Below the pieces are notes generated by a model. It had not been told where the DNA came from and searched no databases. It saw only the letters and a program-made list of their open reading frames with translations. A stretch of 64,000 nucleotides of DNA from Mycolicibacterium duvalii (GTDB lineage: Bacteria > Actinomycetota > Actinomycetes > Mycobacteriales > Mycobacteriaceae), in assembly GCF_010726645.1 (NCBI RefSeq), contig NZ_AP022563.1, positions 1,116,001 to 1,180,000 on the forward strand. The letters run 5' to 3'. Both the position numbers and the translations under genes were made by a program. Shown here piece by piece: positions 8,614 through 16,846 of the stretch. The first letter of the stretch is position 1, and every line of letters begins with the position of its first letter.

Positions 8614-9774
8614 GCCCAGGCCGCGTTGCGCGATGATGGTGCGCTGCACCTCGCTGGTGCCGGCATAAATCGTGGTGCCCAGAGAAAACCGCAGCGTGTG
8701 GTCGAACCTGCCGCGTTCGGGCGCTGTCGGCTCGAGGTAGCTGCGCAGCCCGTCCGGGCCCACCATCTCGACGATGTCCTGACTGGCGCGTTCGAGCGCT
8801 TCAGTGCTGAAGACCTTGGACATGGGTCCTTCGGCGACCGGTACCTCGCCCTGTTCGACCATCCAGACACACCGGCGTTGCAGCAGCGTGGACACCTCGG
8901 TTTCCATCGCGGCGCGGGCAAGCCGTCGGCGCACATCGCGGTCGGCGATCGGTGGCTTTCCGTTCGGTGTCGCGGCCGTCGCCGCCCAGTGCTCAGCATG
9001 CTCGAGCAACCGTGCCAGATGCGGTCCCCACCCCGAGGCGTGTTCGTCCTGCAGTGACAGGGCGAGCACCTGCCAGCCGCCGTCCACCTCACCGATACGC
9101 CATTGGTCATCGACCCGGACATCGCTGAAGAATGTGATGTTCGTCCGTTCGCCCGACAAGGTCCACACGGCCTGCGCCTCGAATCCCTCCGCCGTCGTGG
9201 GCACCAGGAACATGGTCAGTCCCTTGTGCTTTGGCTTGTCGGGATCGGTGCGGGCCAGAAGGAAGATGTAGTCGGCGATGTGGCCGTTGGTGGTGAACAT
9301 CTTCGAGCCGTTGATCACCCAGCTGTCCCCGTGGCGGACAGCTCTGGTCGCGGCGGCGGCGACGTCGGATCCGCACTCGGGTTCGGTGAATCCGAGCGCG
9401 ATCGTGATTTCGCCGTTCATGGCTGCCGCGAGAATGCGGTCCTTCATCTCGGGCGTGCCGACCTGCTGGATGATGGATGCGACCATCCGGGTGGTCTCCG
9501 AAAGATAGACCGGCGCGTCGAACCGCATCGTGAGCTCTTTGAGCACCTGCTCATCCCAAGCGTTGCGGTTCTGACCGCCGAATTCCGGGGGCCAGCTCGG
9601 CGCGAAGTAACCGTTGTCGACCAGTCCGACGACGAAGTCGTGGTCGTGGGAGACACCGCTGCGGTAGACCCGCTCCTCGAACTCCGGGGTCAGCACACGC
9701 TCGAGGTGCGCGCGCACCTCGTCGCGGAAGGTCGCTGTCTCAGGATCGAGCTGAAAGTGCATGCGGTTACCCAT
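8602..9774 (-). CDS. acyl-CoA dehydrogenase, FAD-dependent (full-size subunit)
   Basis: A 390-residue acyl-CoA dehydrogenase, or 386 if the second ATG at 9762 is used. Visible features are the FAD/substrate motif LGFTEPECGSD, WVINGSKMFTTNGHIADY, and the C-terminal FAD-contact segment YAGTSEVQRTIIAQRGLGLPR. A long in-frame extension upstream is open but crosses the operator region and is not part of the gene. It is divergent from a smaller acyl-CoA dehydrogenase at 9875. In mycobacterial steroid catabolism such unequal pairs form alpha2-beta2 enzymes (FadE28-FadE29 type), and a similar pairing is likely here. Confidence 0.88.
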   Translation of the reverse strand: MGNRMHFQLDPETATFRDEVRAHLERVLTPEFEERVYRSGVSHDHDFVVGLVDNGYFAPSWPPEFGGQNRNAWDEQVLKELTMRFDAPVYLSETTRMVASIIQQVGTPEMKDRILAAAMNGEITIALGFTEPECGSDVAAAATRAVRHGDSWVINGSKMFTTNGHIADYIFLLARTDPDKPKHKGLTMFLVPTTAEGFEAQAVWTLSGERTNITFFSDVRVDDQWRIGEVDGGWQVLALSLQDEHASGWGPHLARLLEHAEHWAATAATPNGKPPIADRDVRRRLARAAMETEVSTLLQRRCVWMVEQGEVPVAEGPMSKVFSTEALERASQDIVEMVGPDGLRSYLEPTAPERGRFDHTLRFSLGTTIYAGTSEVQRTIIAQRGLGLPR

Positions 9775-9827
9775 CTTAGTCAGGCGCGTGCGCACCGCTC
9801 GCAGAACGTGTGCGTGAATAATGCTAA

Positions 9828-9841
9828 TCTCAGTACTGAGA
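9828..9841. repeat. perfect 14-bp palindrome between divergent acyl-CoA dehydrogenases
   Basis: TCTCAGTACTGAGA is self-complementary over its full length. It overlaps the left half of operator site C, and its everted TCTC/GAGA arms are the same half-site sequence. Confidence 0.6.
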
Positions 9842-9853
9842 ATAATCATATCC
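9838..9853. promoter_or_regulatory. candidate TetR operator, site C
   Basis: GAGAAT-AATC-ATATCC: a perfect left half and a weak right half of GAGAAY-N4-RTTCTC. On the minus strand the half-site contains TATTCT, a good -10 for the 8602-9774 gene, so bound regulator would cover that promoter. The following TATCCGCAC also occurs in front of the TetR gene (7839-7847). Confidence 0.42.
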
Positions 9854-9874
9854 GCACGTGACGGGACGGATGTC

Positions 9875-10897
9875 GTGGAGCTGACCCTCTCCGGCGAGCA
9901 GAAGCAGCTCGTCGATTCCTTCGCAGCTTTGTATGCGCGTGAGTCGTCCATGGATCGGGTGCGTGCCGCTGAGCCTCTGGGATTCGATCCCAAGCTCTGG
10001 CGGGCGCTGTGTGACACCGGGGTGCTCGAGATGGCGGTCGGTGAACAGTCCGGGGGATGGGGTTCGTCCGTGGTCGAGCTGGCGCTCATCGCCGATCAGT
10101 TCGGCCGCGCCGTGGCGTCGGCTCCGGTGATCGAAGCCCAGGTTGCCGCGCGACTGCTGTCCTTGGTCGGCGCCCCGGCAGAGGGACTGCTTGCCGCGGC
10201 GCTGAACGCTGAGAAGCTCGTCGTCTTCGCCCCGCGGTCCTATCATGATCGGACGCTGCAGATGGTCCCGGCAGGTGCTGTCGCCGACGTCGTGGTCGCT
10301 TGTGTCGGAGGAAGGTTGCTCGCAGTTGGGGTTGACGGCGACAGTGTGCGGCAGGTGGAGAACCTCGGCGCCCTGCCGCTGGCGGACCTCCCGGCTGGCC
10401 AGGACGCTGTGGTGTTGGCTGAGGGACCCGTTGCCGAGCGCCTTTATTCGGGTGCCGTCGACGTCTGGCTGACTCTCACCGCGGCGGCGCTGGCCGGGGC
10501 GGCGGCCAGGGCCGTTGACATCGGCGCCGAATACGCCAAGCAGCGAACGGCATTCGGTACTCCGATCGGCGCATTCCAGGCGGTTTCACATCCGCTGGCC
10601 GATAGCGCGACCGCGTCGGACGGGGCGCGTCTGCTGACGCTGGAGGCGGCGTGTTCCTTCGACGACGAGCCCACACGAACCACCGAACTGGCGGCCATGG
10701 CGTTTGCGTTCGCCTATGAGACGGCGCGCGACGCCACCCGCCGTAGTCTGCACGTGCACGGCGGATACGGATTCGGTATGGAGGGCGACATCCAGCTGTA
10801 CTACCGCCGAGCCCGCGCGTGGGCTCTGGTGTACGGGGACGCCAACACCGCGCTGGACAGGGTGGCCGACGCCCGCTACGGCGTCGCTGCGAGCTGA
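9875..10897 (+). CDS. acyl-CoA dehydrogenase-like protein (short subunit)
   Basis: A 340-residue acyl-CoA dehydrogenase-family protein, shorter than the usual 380-400. GTG 9875 is chosen because GGGACGGA lies just upstream (9863-9870) and the family start (ELTLSGEQKQLVDSF) follows at once; an earlier ATG at 9821 would begin inside the operator. The C-terminal FAD-contact helix is visible as AKQRTAFGTPIGAFQAVSH, with LHVHGGYGFGMEGDIQLYYRRA after it. The middle domain is reduced. Its inferred role is beta-type partner of the divergent dehydrogenase. It overlaps the convergent thioesterase gene by 22 bases. Confidence 0.82.
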   Translation: MELTLSGEQKQLVDSFAALYARESSMDRVRAAEPLGFDPKLWRALCDTGVLEMAVGEQSGGWGSSVVELALIADQFGRAVASAPVIEAQVAARLLSLVGAPAEGLLAAALNAEKLVVFAPRSYHDRTLQMVPAGAVADVVVACVGGRLLAVGVDGDSVRQVENLGALPLADLPAGQDAVVLAEGPVAERLYSGAVDVWLTLTAAALAGAAARAVDIGAEYAKQRTAFGTPIGAFQAVSHPLADSATASDGARLLTLEAACSFDDEPTRTTELAAMAFAFAYETARDATRRSLHVHGGYGFGMEGDIQLYYRRARAWALVYGDANTALDRVADARYGVAAS

Positions 10898-11337
10898 TCG
10901 CCGCGCGGGGTCAACACCGCGAAGCTCAACGTCGCGCGCGCGGCGATTCGGTGCCCGCCGACGTCGAACACATCCACTCCGACAACGACGGTTCGCCTGC
11001 CCCTCCGGACGAGGTGGGCCACCGCGCGAGCGGGGCCGCTCATCACGGGGGCCAGGAAATGAATCGTCATGTCTGCGGTACTTACTCCGGCGACCGAATC
11101 GGCCACTGCGAAGGCGAGTCTGCCGGCCGCCACATCGATGAGGGTAGCGAGAAGTCCGCCCTGTAGCGCCCCGCGTACGTTCCTGATGTCCGGACGGTTG
11201 TGCAGGTCGACGATCACGGTCTCCTCGGTCTCGAGAACGTCGTAGAACGGCAGTTCGGCGAAGAGGTGGCCGGGCATGGTCACCGGCATGGGTCGCGGCT
11301 GGGGAAGATCCGGCGGCGCCTCACCTGTGTGCGTCAC
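10876..11337 (-). CDS. PaaI-type hotdog-fold acyl-CoA thioesterase
   Basis: A 153-residue hotdog protein. The catalytic-helix region reads RNVRGALQGGLLATLIDVAAG, followed by STADMTIHFLAPVMSGPARAVAHL, typical of PaaI-like thioesterases that release CoA from stalled intermediates. The GTG start overlaps the stop of the enoyl-CoA hydratase gene by 4 bases (GTGA), which fixes the start. It probably recycles CoA within the island's pathway. Confidence 0.83.
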   Translation of the reverse strand: MTHTGEAPPDLPQPRPMPVTMPGHLFAELPFYDVLETEETVIVDLHNRPDIRNVRGALQGGLLATLIDVAAGRLAFAVADSVAGVSTADMTIHFLAPVMSGPARAVAHLVRRGRRTVVVGVDVFDVGGHRIAARATLSFAVLTPRGDQLAATP

Positions 11338-12242
11338 GGCGCAGACCGAACTTGATCCTTGACGGCGAGGACGACCGGTGGGGCCTCCCGCCAATCGGGC
11401 ACGCCGTTTTCCGGTCCAGCGGTAGCGCGCTTGTCTTCGCGCACCTGGGCCCAGTGGGAATGGTTGAGTTGATGAAGTGTGAAGCATGACTGCAGCGAGT
11501 TGTAGAAGCCCATGTTGTCCACCGTCTGGTTGACCGACTCTTTGATCAGAAGTGCGGCCATGGTGGGAACTTCGGAGATGCGCCGGGCCATGTCGAGGGT
11601 CCGTTCGGCCAGCTCGTCGCGGGTGAACACCTTGCTGACCATGCCGAGCCGGTGCGCCTCGTGGATGTCGATGGCATCACCGGTGAGCATCAACTCTTTG
11701 GCCTTGCGCGGCCCGAACTCCCACGGGTGACCGAAGTACTCCATGCCGCACATGCCCAACCGCGTGCCGACCACATCGGCGAAGCGCACGTCGTCGCTGC
11801 CGACGATGAGGTCGCAGGCCCACATCAGCATCAGGCCGGCAGAGAACACGTCGCCGTGTACCTGCGCGATCGTGATCTTGCGCAGGTTTCGCCACCGCAG
11901 CGTGTTCTGAAAGAAGTAGTGCCACTCCTGCAGCATGCATTTCTCCGCGCCCTCTCGGCTTCCGCCGTTGATCGACGCGCTCGGATGTTGGTCGGGCCCG
12001 GGCAGGTATTCGCTGATCGCCTGCTTGGAGCCGATGTCGTGGCCGGAGGAGAACATCTTGCCTTCACCGGCCAGGATCACCACGCGGACGTTGTCGTCGG
12101 CCTCGGCGGCGCCGAACGCTTCGTCGAGTTCGACGAGCATCCCGCGGTTCTGCGCGTTGCGCTGGTCCGGCCGATTGAGCGAGATCCGCACGATGCGGCC
12201 GTCGTCGAAACTCTGCCACTTGAGGAATCTGTAGTCGCTCAT
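11334..12242 (-). CDS. enoyl-CoA hydratase/isomerase family protein, copy 2
   Basis: A 302-residue crotonase. The start MSDYRFLKWQSFDDGRIVRI is preceded by AAGGGAG. Oxyanion segments are GEGKMFSSGHDIGS near residue 63 and VHGDVFSAGLMLMWACDLIV near 127. A Trp/Tyr-rich insertion (CMLQEWHYFFQNTLRWRN) sits between them, so it is longer than a standard hydratase. Acidic residues at the usual hydratase Glu positions are not obvious. It is the first gene of a two-gene operon with the thioesterase, transcribed away from the amidohydrolase copy 2 operon across operator site D. Confidence 0.85.
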   Translation of the reverse strand: MSDYRFLKWQSFDDGRIVRISLNRPDQRNAQNRGMLVELDEAFGAAEADDNVRVVILAGEGKMFSSGHDIGSKQAISEYLPGPDQHPSASINGGSREGAEKCMLQEWHYFFQNTLRWRNLRKITIAQVHGDVFSAGLMLMWACDLIVGSDDVRFADVVGTRLGMCGMEYFGHPWEFGPRKAKELMLTGDAIDIHEAHRLGMVSKVFTRDELAERTLDMARRISEVPTMAALLIKESVNQTVDNMGFYNSLQSCFTLHQLNHSHWAQVREDKRATAGPENGVPDWREAPPVVLAVKDQVRSAP

Positions 12243-12289
12243 CGTTGCCGCTCCCTTGACGTATTGGTGCAATAGTGTTCTCGTTTTGG

Positions 12290-12305
12290 GAGAATACATA
12301 TTCTC
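12290..12305. promoter_or_regulatory. candidate TetR operator, site D (near-perfect palindrome)
   Basis: GAGAAT-ACAT-ATTCTC: both halves match GAGAAY-N4-RTTCTC perfectly. A third half-site, GTTCTC, lies just to the left at 12277-12282. The right half contains TATTCT in the plus direction and the left half contains it in the minus direction, so the site overlaps candidate -10 boxes of both divergent operons. Confidence 0.65.
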
Positions 12306-12332
12306 AATCGCTTCAGTGAAGGGTGCTCCACC

Positions 12333-13526
12333 GTGAACGTTCCTGTCCGCGAGATCTGGGATGCCGACAATCATCTCTACGAGCCCCCGGATGCCTACAC
12401 CCGGCACCTGCCGAAGAACTACCAGAATGCGGTCAAATGGATACAGGTCGACGGTCAGACGAAGCTCATGATCAAGGGCAGGTTGACCGACACCATCCCC
12501 AATCCCACCTACGAGGTGGTCGCATCTCCCGGCGCGTGGGCGGACTACTTCCGCGGTGTCAATCCCGACGGCAAGTCGTTGCGGGAACTGGCCAACCCGA
12601 TCGCCTGCCCGGATTCGTTCCGAAGGGCGCAGGAACGGCTCGAGCTGCTCGATGAGCAGCGTATTCAGGCCTGCGTCATGTTTCCCACCACGGGCGGCAT
12701 GCTCGAGGAGCGAATGACCGACGATATCGAGCTCGCACACGCCGTGGTGCACGCGTACAACGAATGGCTCCACGAAGAATGGAGTTTCGACTACCAGGGG
12801 CGGATCTTCGCGACGCCGGTGATCACACTTCCCGACGTGGACCGGGCGGTCGCCGAACTCGACTGGTGTGTCGAGCGCGGCGCGCGGGCCGTGCTCGTCA
12901 ACCCGCGGCCGGTGGCCACGGTGTCCGGGCACACCACGTCGATGGGGCAGCGCTACTTCGATCCCTTCTGGGCGAGGGTGCAGCATCACGGTGTCCCGGT
13001 TCTCATGCATGCCTGTGACTCGGGCTACGACCGGTACAGCAGGGATTGGGAAGGTGGCGGGGGCGAATACCTGCCGTTCAAGCCCAACGCTTTCAGGACG
13101 ATCGTCTACGAGGATGCACGGTCGATCCTGGATACGTGTGCGGCCCTGGTGGCCCACGGGGTCTTCAGCAGACATCCGGGGGTGCGGATCGGCGTGGTGG
13201 AGAACGGGGGCAACTGGGTTCCTCGGCTGCTGGAGCTCTTCGACCGGGTGTACCGCAAGATGCCGGCCGAGTTCGCCGAACACCCGGTGGCGCAGTTCAA
13301 GCGGCACGTGTGGGTCAACCCCTTCCACGAAGAGGACATGTCCGGGCTGATCGACCTCATCGGGGCAGACCGCGTGATGTTCGGGTCGGATTATCCGCAT
13401 CCCGAAGGTCTCGCCGAGCCGGCCGAACTGACACCCGAGATTGCAGCGCTCAGCGATCCGGTGATCGATCGCGTCATGGGAGCGAACCTGCGTGAGCTGC
13501 TCACGGTGGTCCCCGGTGGCCGGTGA
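12333..13526 (+). CDS. amidohydrolase family 2 (ACMSD-like), copy 2
   Basis: A 397-residue PF04909-type protein starting at GTG 12333, with GAAGGG about ten bases upstream. Motifs: D11-x-H13-type start (DADNHLYEPPD), VPVLMHACDSG with the central His, ENGGNWVPRLLELFDRV, and MFGSDYPHPEG with the late metal-ligand Asp. It is more divergent from copies 1 and 3 than they are from each other. It overlaps the start of the DapB-like gene, giving the coupled set amidohydrolase - DapB-like oxidoreductase - nitroreductase. Confidence 0.86.
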   Translation: MNVPVREIWDADNHLYEPPDAYTRHLPKNYQNAVKWIQVDGQTKLMIKGRLTDTIPNPTYEVVASPGAWADYFRGVNPDGKSLRELANPIACPDSFRRAQERLELLDEQRIQACVMFPTTGGMLEERMTDDIELAHAVVHAYNEWLHEEWSFDYQGRIFATPVITLPDVDRAVAELDWCVERGARAVLVNPRPVATVSGHTTSMGQRYFDPFWARVQHHGVPVLMHACDSGYDRYSRDWEGGGGEYLPFKPNAFRTIVYEDARSILDTCAALVAHGVFSRHPGVRIGVVENGGNWVPRLLELFDRVYRKMPAEFAEHPVAQFKRHVWVNPFHEEDMSGLIDLIGADRVMFGSDYPHPEGLAEPAELTPEIAALSDPVIDRVMGANLRELLTVVPGGR

Positions 13527-14625
13527 GCGTAACCCCCGGGTGATCCTCTGGGGGCCTGGACAGGTCGGCGTCGGGGCGCTTCGCGCGATCATCGCCCACC
13601 CGGGTCTCGACCTGGTCGGCGTCGTCGTTCATTCGGAGGCCAAAGACGGCAGGGATGCCGGCGATCTGTGCGGCATGCCGGAGACCGGAGTGGTCGCTAC
13701 TCGCGACATTGCTGCCGCGCTCGCCCTTGACGCGGACGTGGTGGCGTTCTTCGCGTCGGGTGACTATCGCTACCGCGAAGCGGCACAAGATGTCGCGCGT
13801 TGTCTGCGGGCGGGCAAGAACGTCGTCTGTACGTCTCTGGTGCCGCTGTGCTACCCGCCGGCCGCAGACCGGGAAACGGTGGAGCTGCTCGAGCAGGCCT
13901 GCCAGGACGGGGGCACCAGCCTGTTCAACAGCGGAGTCGACCCAGGCTGGGCCAATGACGTCATCCCCCTGGTGATGTCCGGTTTCAGCAGCTGGGTGGA
14001 TACGGTGACCACCCAGGAAATTCTCGACTACGGCGGGATCAACCAGCCCGAGATCATGTTCGACTTCATGGGTTTCGGTCACCCCCCGGACTTTCCGGCA
14101 CCACTACTGGATCAGGCGCGACTTGCGCACCTGTGGGCGCCCGTCGTCCACATCGTGGCCGACGGGCTCGGGCTCCCCTTGGATCGGGTCGACACCGAGA
14201 TCGAACCGTGGATCGCCACAGAACGGTACGAGGTCGCCTCGGGGTGGGTCGAGGAAGGAACGATGGGCGCGATGCGGTTTCGTCTCGCAGGCATGGTCAA
14301 CGGTGAGGAACGGGTGATCCTCGAACATTTCACCCGGATGGGCGAGACATCGGCGCCGGACTGGCCCCGGCACCCGTCGCCGCACGGCGGATACCGGGTG
14401 ATTGTCGAGGGAATGCCGACCTACACCGTCGACATCGAGATGCATGGTCGCGGAAGCAACCTTCGCGGTCTGACGTATGCGACGGTGATGCGGGAGATCA
14501 ATGCGATCCCCGCAGTCATCGCCGCCCCGCCCGGTCTGTTGTCGACATTGGACCTTCCGGTCATCACCGGCCCGATGCGAGGCGGGCATTGGCAGGGCGT
14601 TCTTCCGCGACGGGCACAAGCATGA
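13516..14625 (+). CDS. DapB-like NAD(P)-dependent oxidoreductase
   Basis: A 369-residue protein with an N-terminal Rossmann fold (VILWGPGQVGVGALRAI, GxGxxG) and a long second domain, resembling the dihydrodipicolinate reductase N-terminal family. The set also includes diaminopentanoate-type dehydrogenases. The GTG at 13516 fits the family N terminus and gives an 11-base overlap with the amidohydrolase stop; a GTG at 13492 is the alternative. It is followed by a nitroreductase in a 4-base ATGA overlap. Size and surroundings argue against a lysine-pathway DapB. The substrate is unknown. Confidence 0.78.
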   Translation: MAGERNPRVILWGPGQVGVGALRAIIAHPGLDLVGVVVHSEAKDGRDAGDLCGMPETGVVATRDIAAALALDADVVAFFASGDYRYREAAQDVARCLRAGKNVVCTSLVPLCYPPAADRETVELLEQACQDGGTSLFNSGVDPGWANDVIPLVMSGFSSWVDTVTTQEILDYGGINQPEIMFDFMGFGHPPDFPAPLLDQARLAHLWAPVVHIVADGLGLPLDRVDTEIEPWIATERYEVASGWVEEGTMGAMRFRLAGMVNGEERVILEHFTRMGETSAPDWPRHPSPHGGYRVIVEGMPTYTVDIEMHGRGSNLRGLTYATVMREINAIPAVIAAPPGLLSTLDLPVITGPMRGGHWQGVLPRRAQA

Positions 14626-15278
14626 ACAACGATGCAGTGCCCAAGGTCTCGGATGACCTCTGGACCGTGATGAGCACTGCGACGGCGGTGCGACGGTATC
14701 GGGACGAACACGTTTCCGACGAGGTGCTCGAACGGTGTCTGCTGGCGGCTTCTTGGGCACCGTCGGGTGGCAATGGGCAGCCGTGGCGTTTCGTCGTGCT
14801 CGAGTCTGCCGAGGTTCGAGCGCTGATCACCTCTGCTGCGCACCGGACATGGGAAGTGATGAAGGAGTTCTATCGGCTCCCCGAGATCGTCGACGGTGCC
14901 GACGATCCGAAATCACGCACGCTGCGGACAATGTCCGCGCACATGGAAGTTGGCGGCGCAGCACCGCGGTTGGTGCTCTTCTGTGTCCAGCCACAACGGG
15001 GCACCACGGAACTGCAGCAGGCCGGCTCGATCTTCCCTGCCGTGCAGAACTTTCTGCTTGCCGCACGTGCCCAGGGCCTGGGCGCGGCCATCACGCTGTG
15101 GCAGGACGCGTGTGCGCCGGAGTTGCGCGACATGGTCGGCATCCCCGACGACTGGAAGATCGCGACGCTGTTGACCGTGGGCTGGCCGAAGGGCGGGCAT
15201 CACCGGGTTCGCCGCAAGCCGTTGTCAGATGCGGCAGCAGTGGATCGGTGGGGCCGACCGTGGCGAACGAACGAATGA
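14622..15278 (+). CDS. nitroreductase-family FMN oxidoreductase
   Basis: A 218-residue protein with the FMN-binding N terminus TAVRRYRDEHVS and the LAASWAPSGGNGQPWRFVV motif (about 41-59), and a C-terminal VGWPKGGHH. Family members use NAD(P)H and FMN to reduce nitro groups, quinones, enones or flavins. The start is fixed by the ATGA overlap with the preceding gene. It is last in the three-gene operon from 12333. A role as an ene or quinone reductase in the pathway is as likely as nitro reduction. Confidence 0.86.
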   Translation: MNNDAVPKVSDDLWTVMSTATAVRRYRDEHVSDEVLERCLLAASWAPSGGNGQPWRFVVLESAEVRALITSAAHRTWEVMKEFYRLPEIVDGADDPKSRTLRTMSAHMEVGGAAPRLVLFCVQPQRGTTELQQAGSIFPAVQNFLLAARAQGLGAAITLWQDACAPELRDMVGIPDDWKIATLLTVGWPKGGHHRVRRKPLSDAAAVDRWGRPWRTNE

Positions 15279-15463
15279 GTATCCACGCATCTCGATGTAC
15301 CAGGTCCGGGTCATGACGCACAGGGGGGTCGGCGTCGACTCCGAACCCACCTGCGAAAGTACCCGGCGTTGGTCGCTTCAGGAGTCACGGACTTCAGGAT
15401 GCCGCTCAGACTTCCCGAGCGACACGACGAGGCGGCGCTGAGCGGTATTCGTGCGCCGGAGCG
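15279..15463. other. gene-free gap between convergent genes
   Basis: This 185-base stretch separates the nitroreductase and amidohydrolase copy 3 stops. I see no convincing open frame, terminator hairpin or promoter in it. The only repeated word is a short TTCAGGA pair near 15380-15400. Confidence 0.5.
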
Positions 15464-16651
15464 CTACACCAGTCCGAAGAAGGTCTTCGCGTTGGTGGAC
15501 AACACTTTCCGCTTGGTCTCTTCGTCGAGCCCTTCAGTTGCCTTGTTGGCGACCTCGGTGCTGTGCGGCCAGTTGGTGTCGTTGTGTGGGTAGTCCGTCT
15601 CGAACATCAGTTGGTCCGGACCGACCAGGTCGAGAATCCGGAATGCGACCGGATCGCCGAAGGTGGAAAACCAGATGCGACCGGGGACCTGGGTACTCGG
15701 CGGCTCGGTCAACAACGGATGAATACCTCCCCAGGCCCGGCGGTCCTCCCACACCTCGTCGACCCGCTGAAGGTAGTAGGGAATCCAGCCTGCCTGCGCC
15801 TCGGCGAACGCGAGCTTCAGTTTGGGAAACTGCTTGAGTTTGGCGGAGAACAACCAGTCCACCAGGGCGATGGTGCAATTGACCGCCATCAGTGCGCTCG
15901 TCACGACGTGTGGTGCGTCGGGGGAGGACTTGGTCAGCGATGAACTCGATCCGATGTGCAGCATGATGCCCACGTTGTTTCGCTCACAGGCTGCGAAGAA
16001 CGGGTCCCAGTACCCGCTGTGGATGGATGGTAGATCCAGGCGGGCGGGCAGTTCGGAGAAGCACACGGCAGGCATGCCTTTGGCGGCGACGCGCTCGACC
16101 TCTTTGGCGGCGAGTTCCACATCCCACAGTGGAATGATGCCGAGCGGGATCAGCCGGCCATTGGAGTCACCACCCCATTCGTCGATCTGGAAGTCGTTGT
16201 AGGCCTGAATGCAGAGCAAAGCAAGGTCTTTGTCTTTGGCGTGCAGAAAGCGCTGGCCGCAGAAGCGGACCAGGGTGTTCGGGAAGCATGCCGAGGCTTC
16301 GATGCCGGCGATGTCCATGTCCGCGAGACGATCCTTCGGGCGGAAGCAGCCCGGCCGCATCTCGTCGTAGGTGATCGGGTCCGTGGTGAGCTCGTCGATC
16401 TCGTATCCGGCGGCAGCGCTGATGAGGGGGATGGGGATGATCGAATCCTCGTAGTGCCAGATGTCGGCGTCGCGCCCGTCTTCGTCGTCGATGAAAGCCA
16501 CGTCAGAAGTGACCGTCGGATCCATCCGTCCCCGGTGCCGGACGATGCGCGGTCCGATGTCCCGATACCGCTCGGGCAGCCTGCTCGTCCACAGATCCGC
16601 GGGTTCAACGAGATGGTCGTCCGGGGAGACGATCAGGATGTCGGTGCTCAA
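15464..16651 (-). CDS. amidohydrolase family 2 (ACMSD-like), copy 3
   Basis: A 395-residue PF04909-type protein. The TTG start at 16651 is supported by AAAGGAG seven bases upstream. Motifs: D11-x-H13 (VSPDDHLVEPADLW), GIMLHIGSSSSLTKSSPDAP with the central His, EAQAGWIPYYLQRVDEVWED, and MFETDYPHNDTNWPHS with the metal-ligand Asp. The pattern IHIGSSS-S-SPDAP and the DYPHxD ending make it a close relative of copy 1. It is transcribed singly, divergent from the acyl-CoA synthetase at 16893, with operator sites E and F between them. Confidence 0.86.
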   Translation of the reverse strand: MSTDILIVSPDDHLVEPADLWTSRLPERYRDIGPRIVRHRGRMDPTVTSDVAFIDDEDGRDADIWHYEDSIIPIPLISAAAGYEIDELTTDPITYDEMRPGCFRPKDRLADMDIAGIEASACFPNTLVRFCGQRFLHAKDKDLALLCIQAYNDFQIDEWGGDSNGRLIPLGIIPLWDVELAAKEVERVAAKGMPAVCFSELPARLDLPSIHSGYWDPFFAACERNNVGIMLHIGSSSSLTKSSPDAPHVVTSALMAVNCTIALVDWLFSAKLKQFPKLKLAFAEAQAGWIPYYLQRVDEVWEDRRAWGGIHPLLTEPPSTQVPGRIWFSTFGDPVAFRILDLVGPDQLMFETDYPHNDTNWPHSTEVANKATEGLDEETKRKVLSTNAKTFFGLV

Positions 16652-16710
16652 AACTGCACTCCTTTGAGGACGGCGGGCGTCAATCGTTGATGCGTTCCAT
16701 TCCCGTGAAC

Positions 16711-16726
16711 GAGAATAGTCATTTCC
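16711..16726. promoter_or_regulatory. candidate TetR operator, site E
   Basis: GAGAAT-AGTC-ATTTCC: a perfect left half and a 4-of-6 right half of the island operator. Its minus-strand half contains TATTCT, a plausible -10 of amidohydrolase copy 3. Confidence 0.48.
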
Positions 16727-16846
16727 AGACTAACGCATCGAGGTGGCGTATGACGAGATGGACTGCAGTGTGCAGCCGGCGTCCGGAAACAACAGACGCC
16801 GCCCGGCGACCGTCGTCGTACCCCCGTCGTCGAACGATGCTTTTCC

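Noticed and set aside
13492..13516. Earlier GTG start at 13492 for the DapB-like gene.
   Set aside because: The added residues (SCSRWSP) do not fit the family; the Rossmann strand follows closely after GTG 13516.
15279..15463. Small open frames in the gap between the nitroreductase and amidohydrolase copy 3 genes.
   Set aside because: They are short, lack ribosome sites and have no coding-like third-base pattern.
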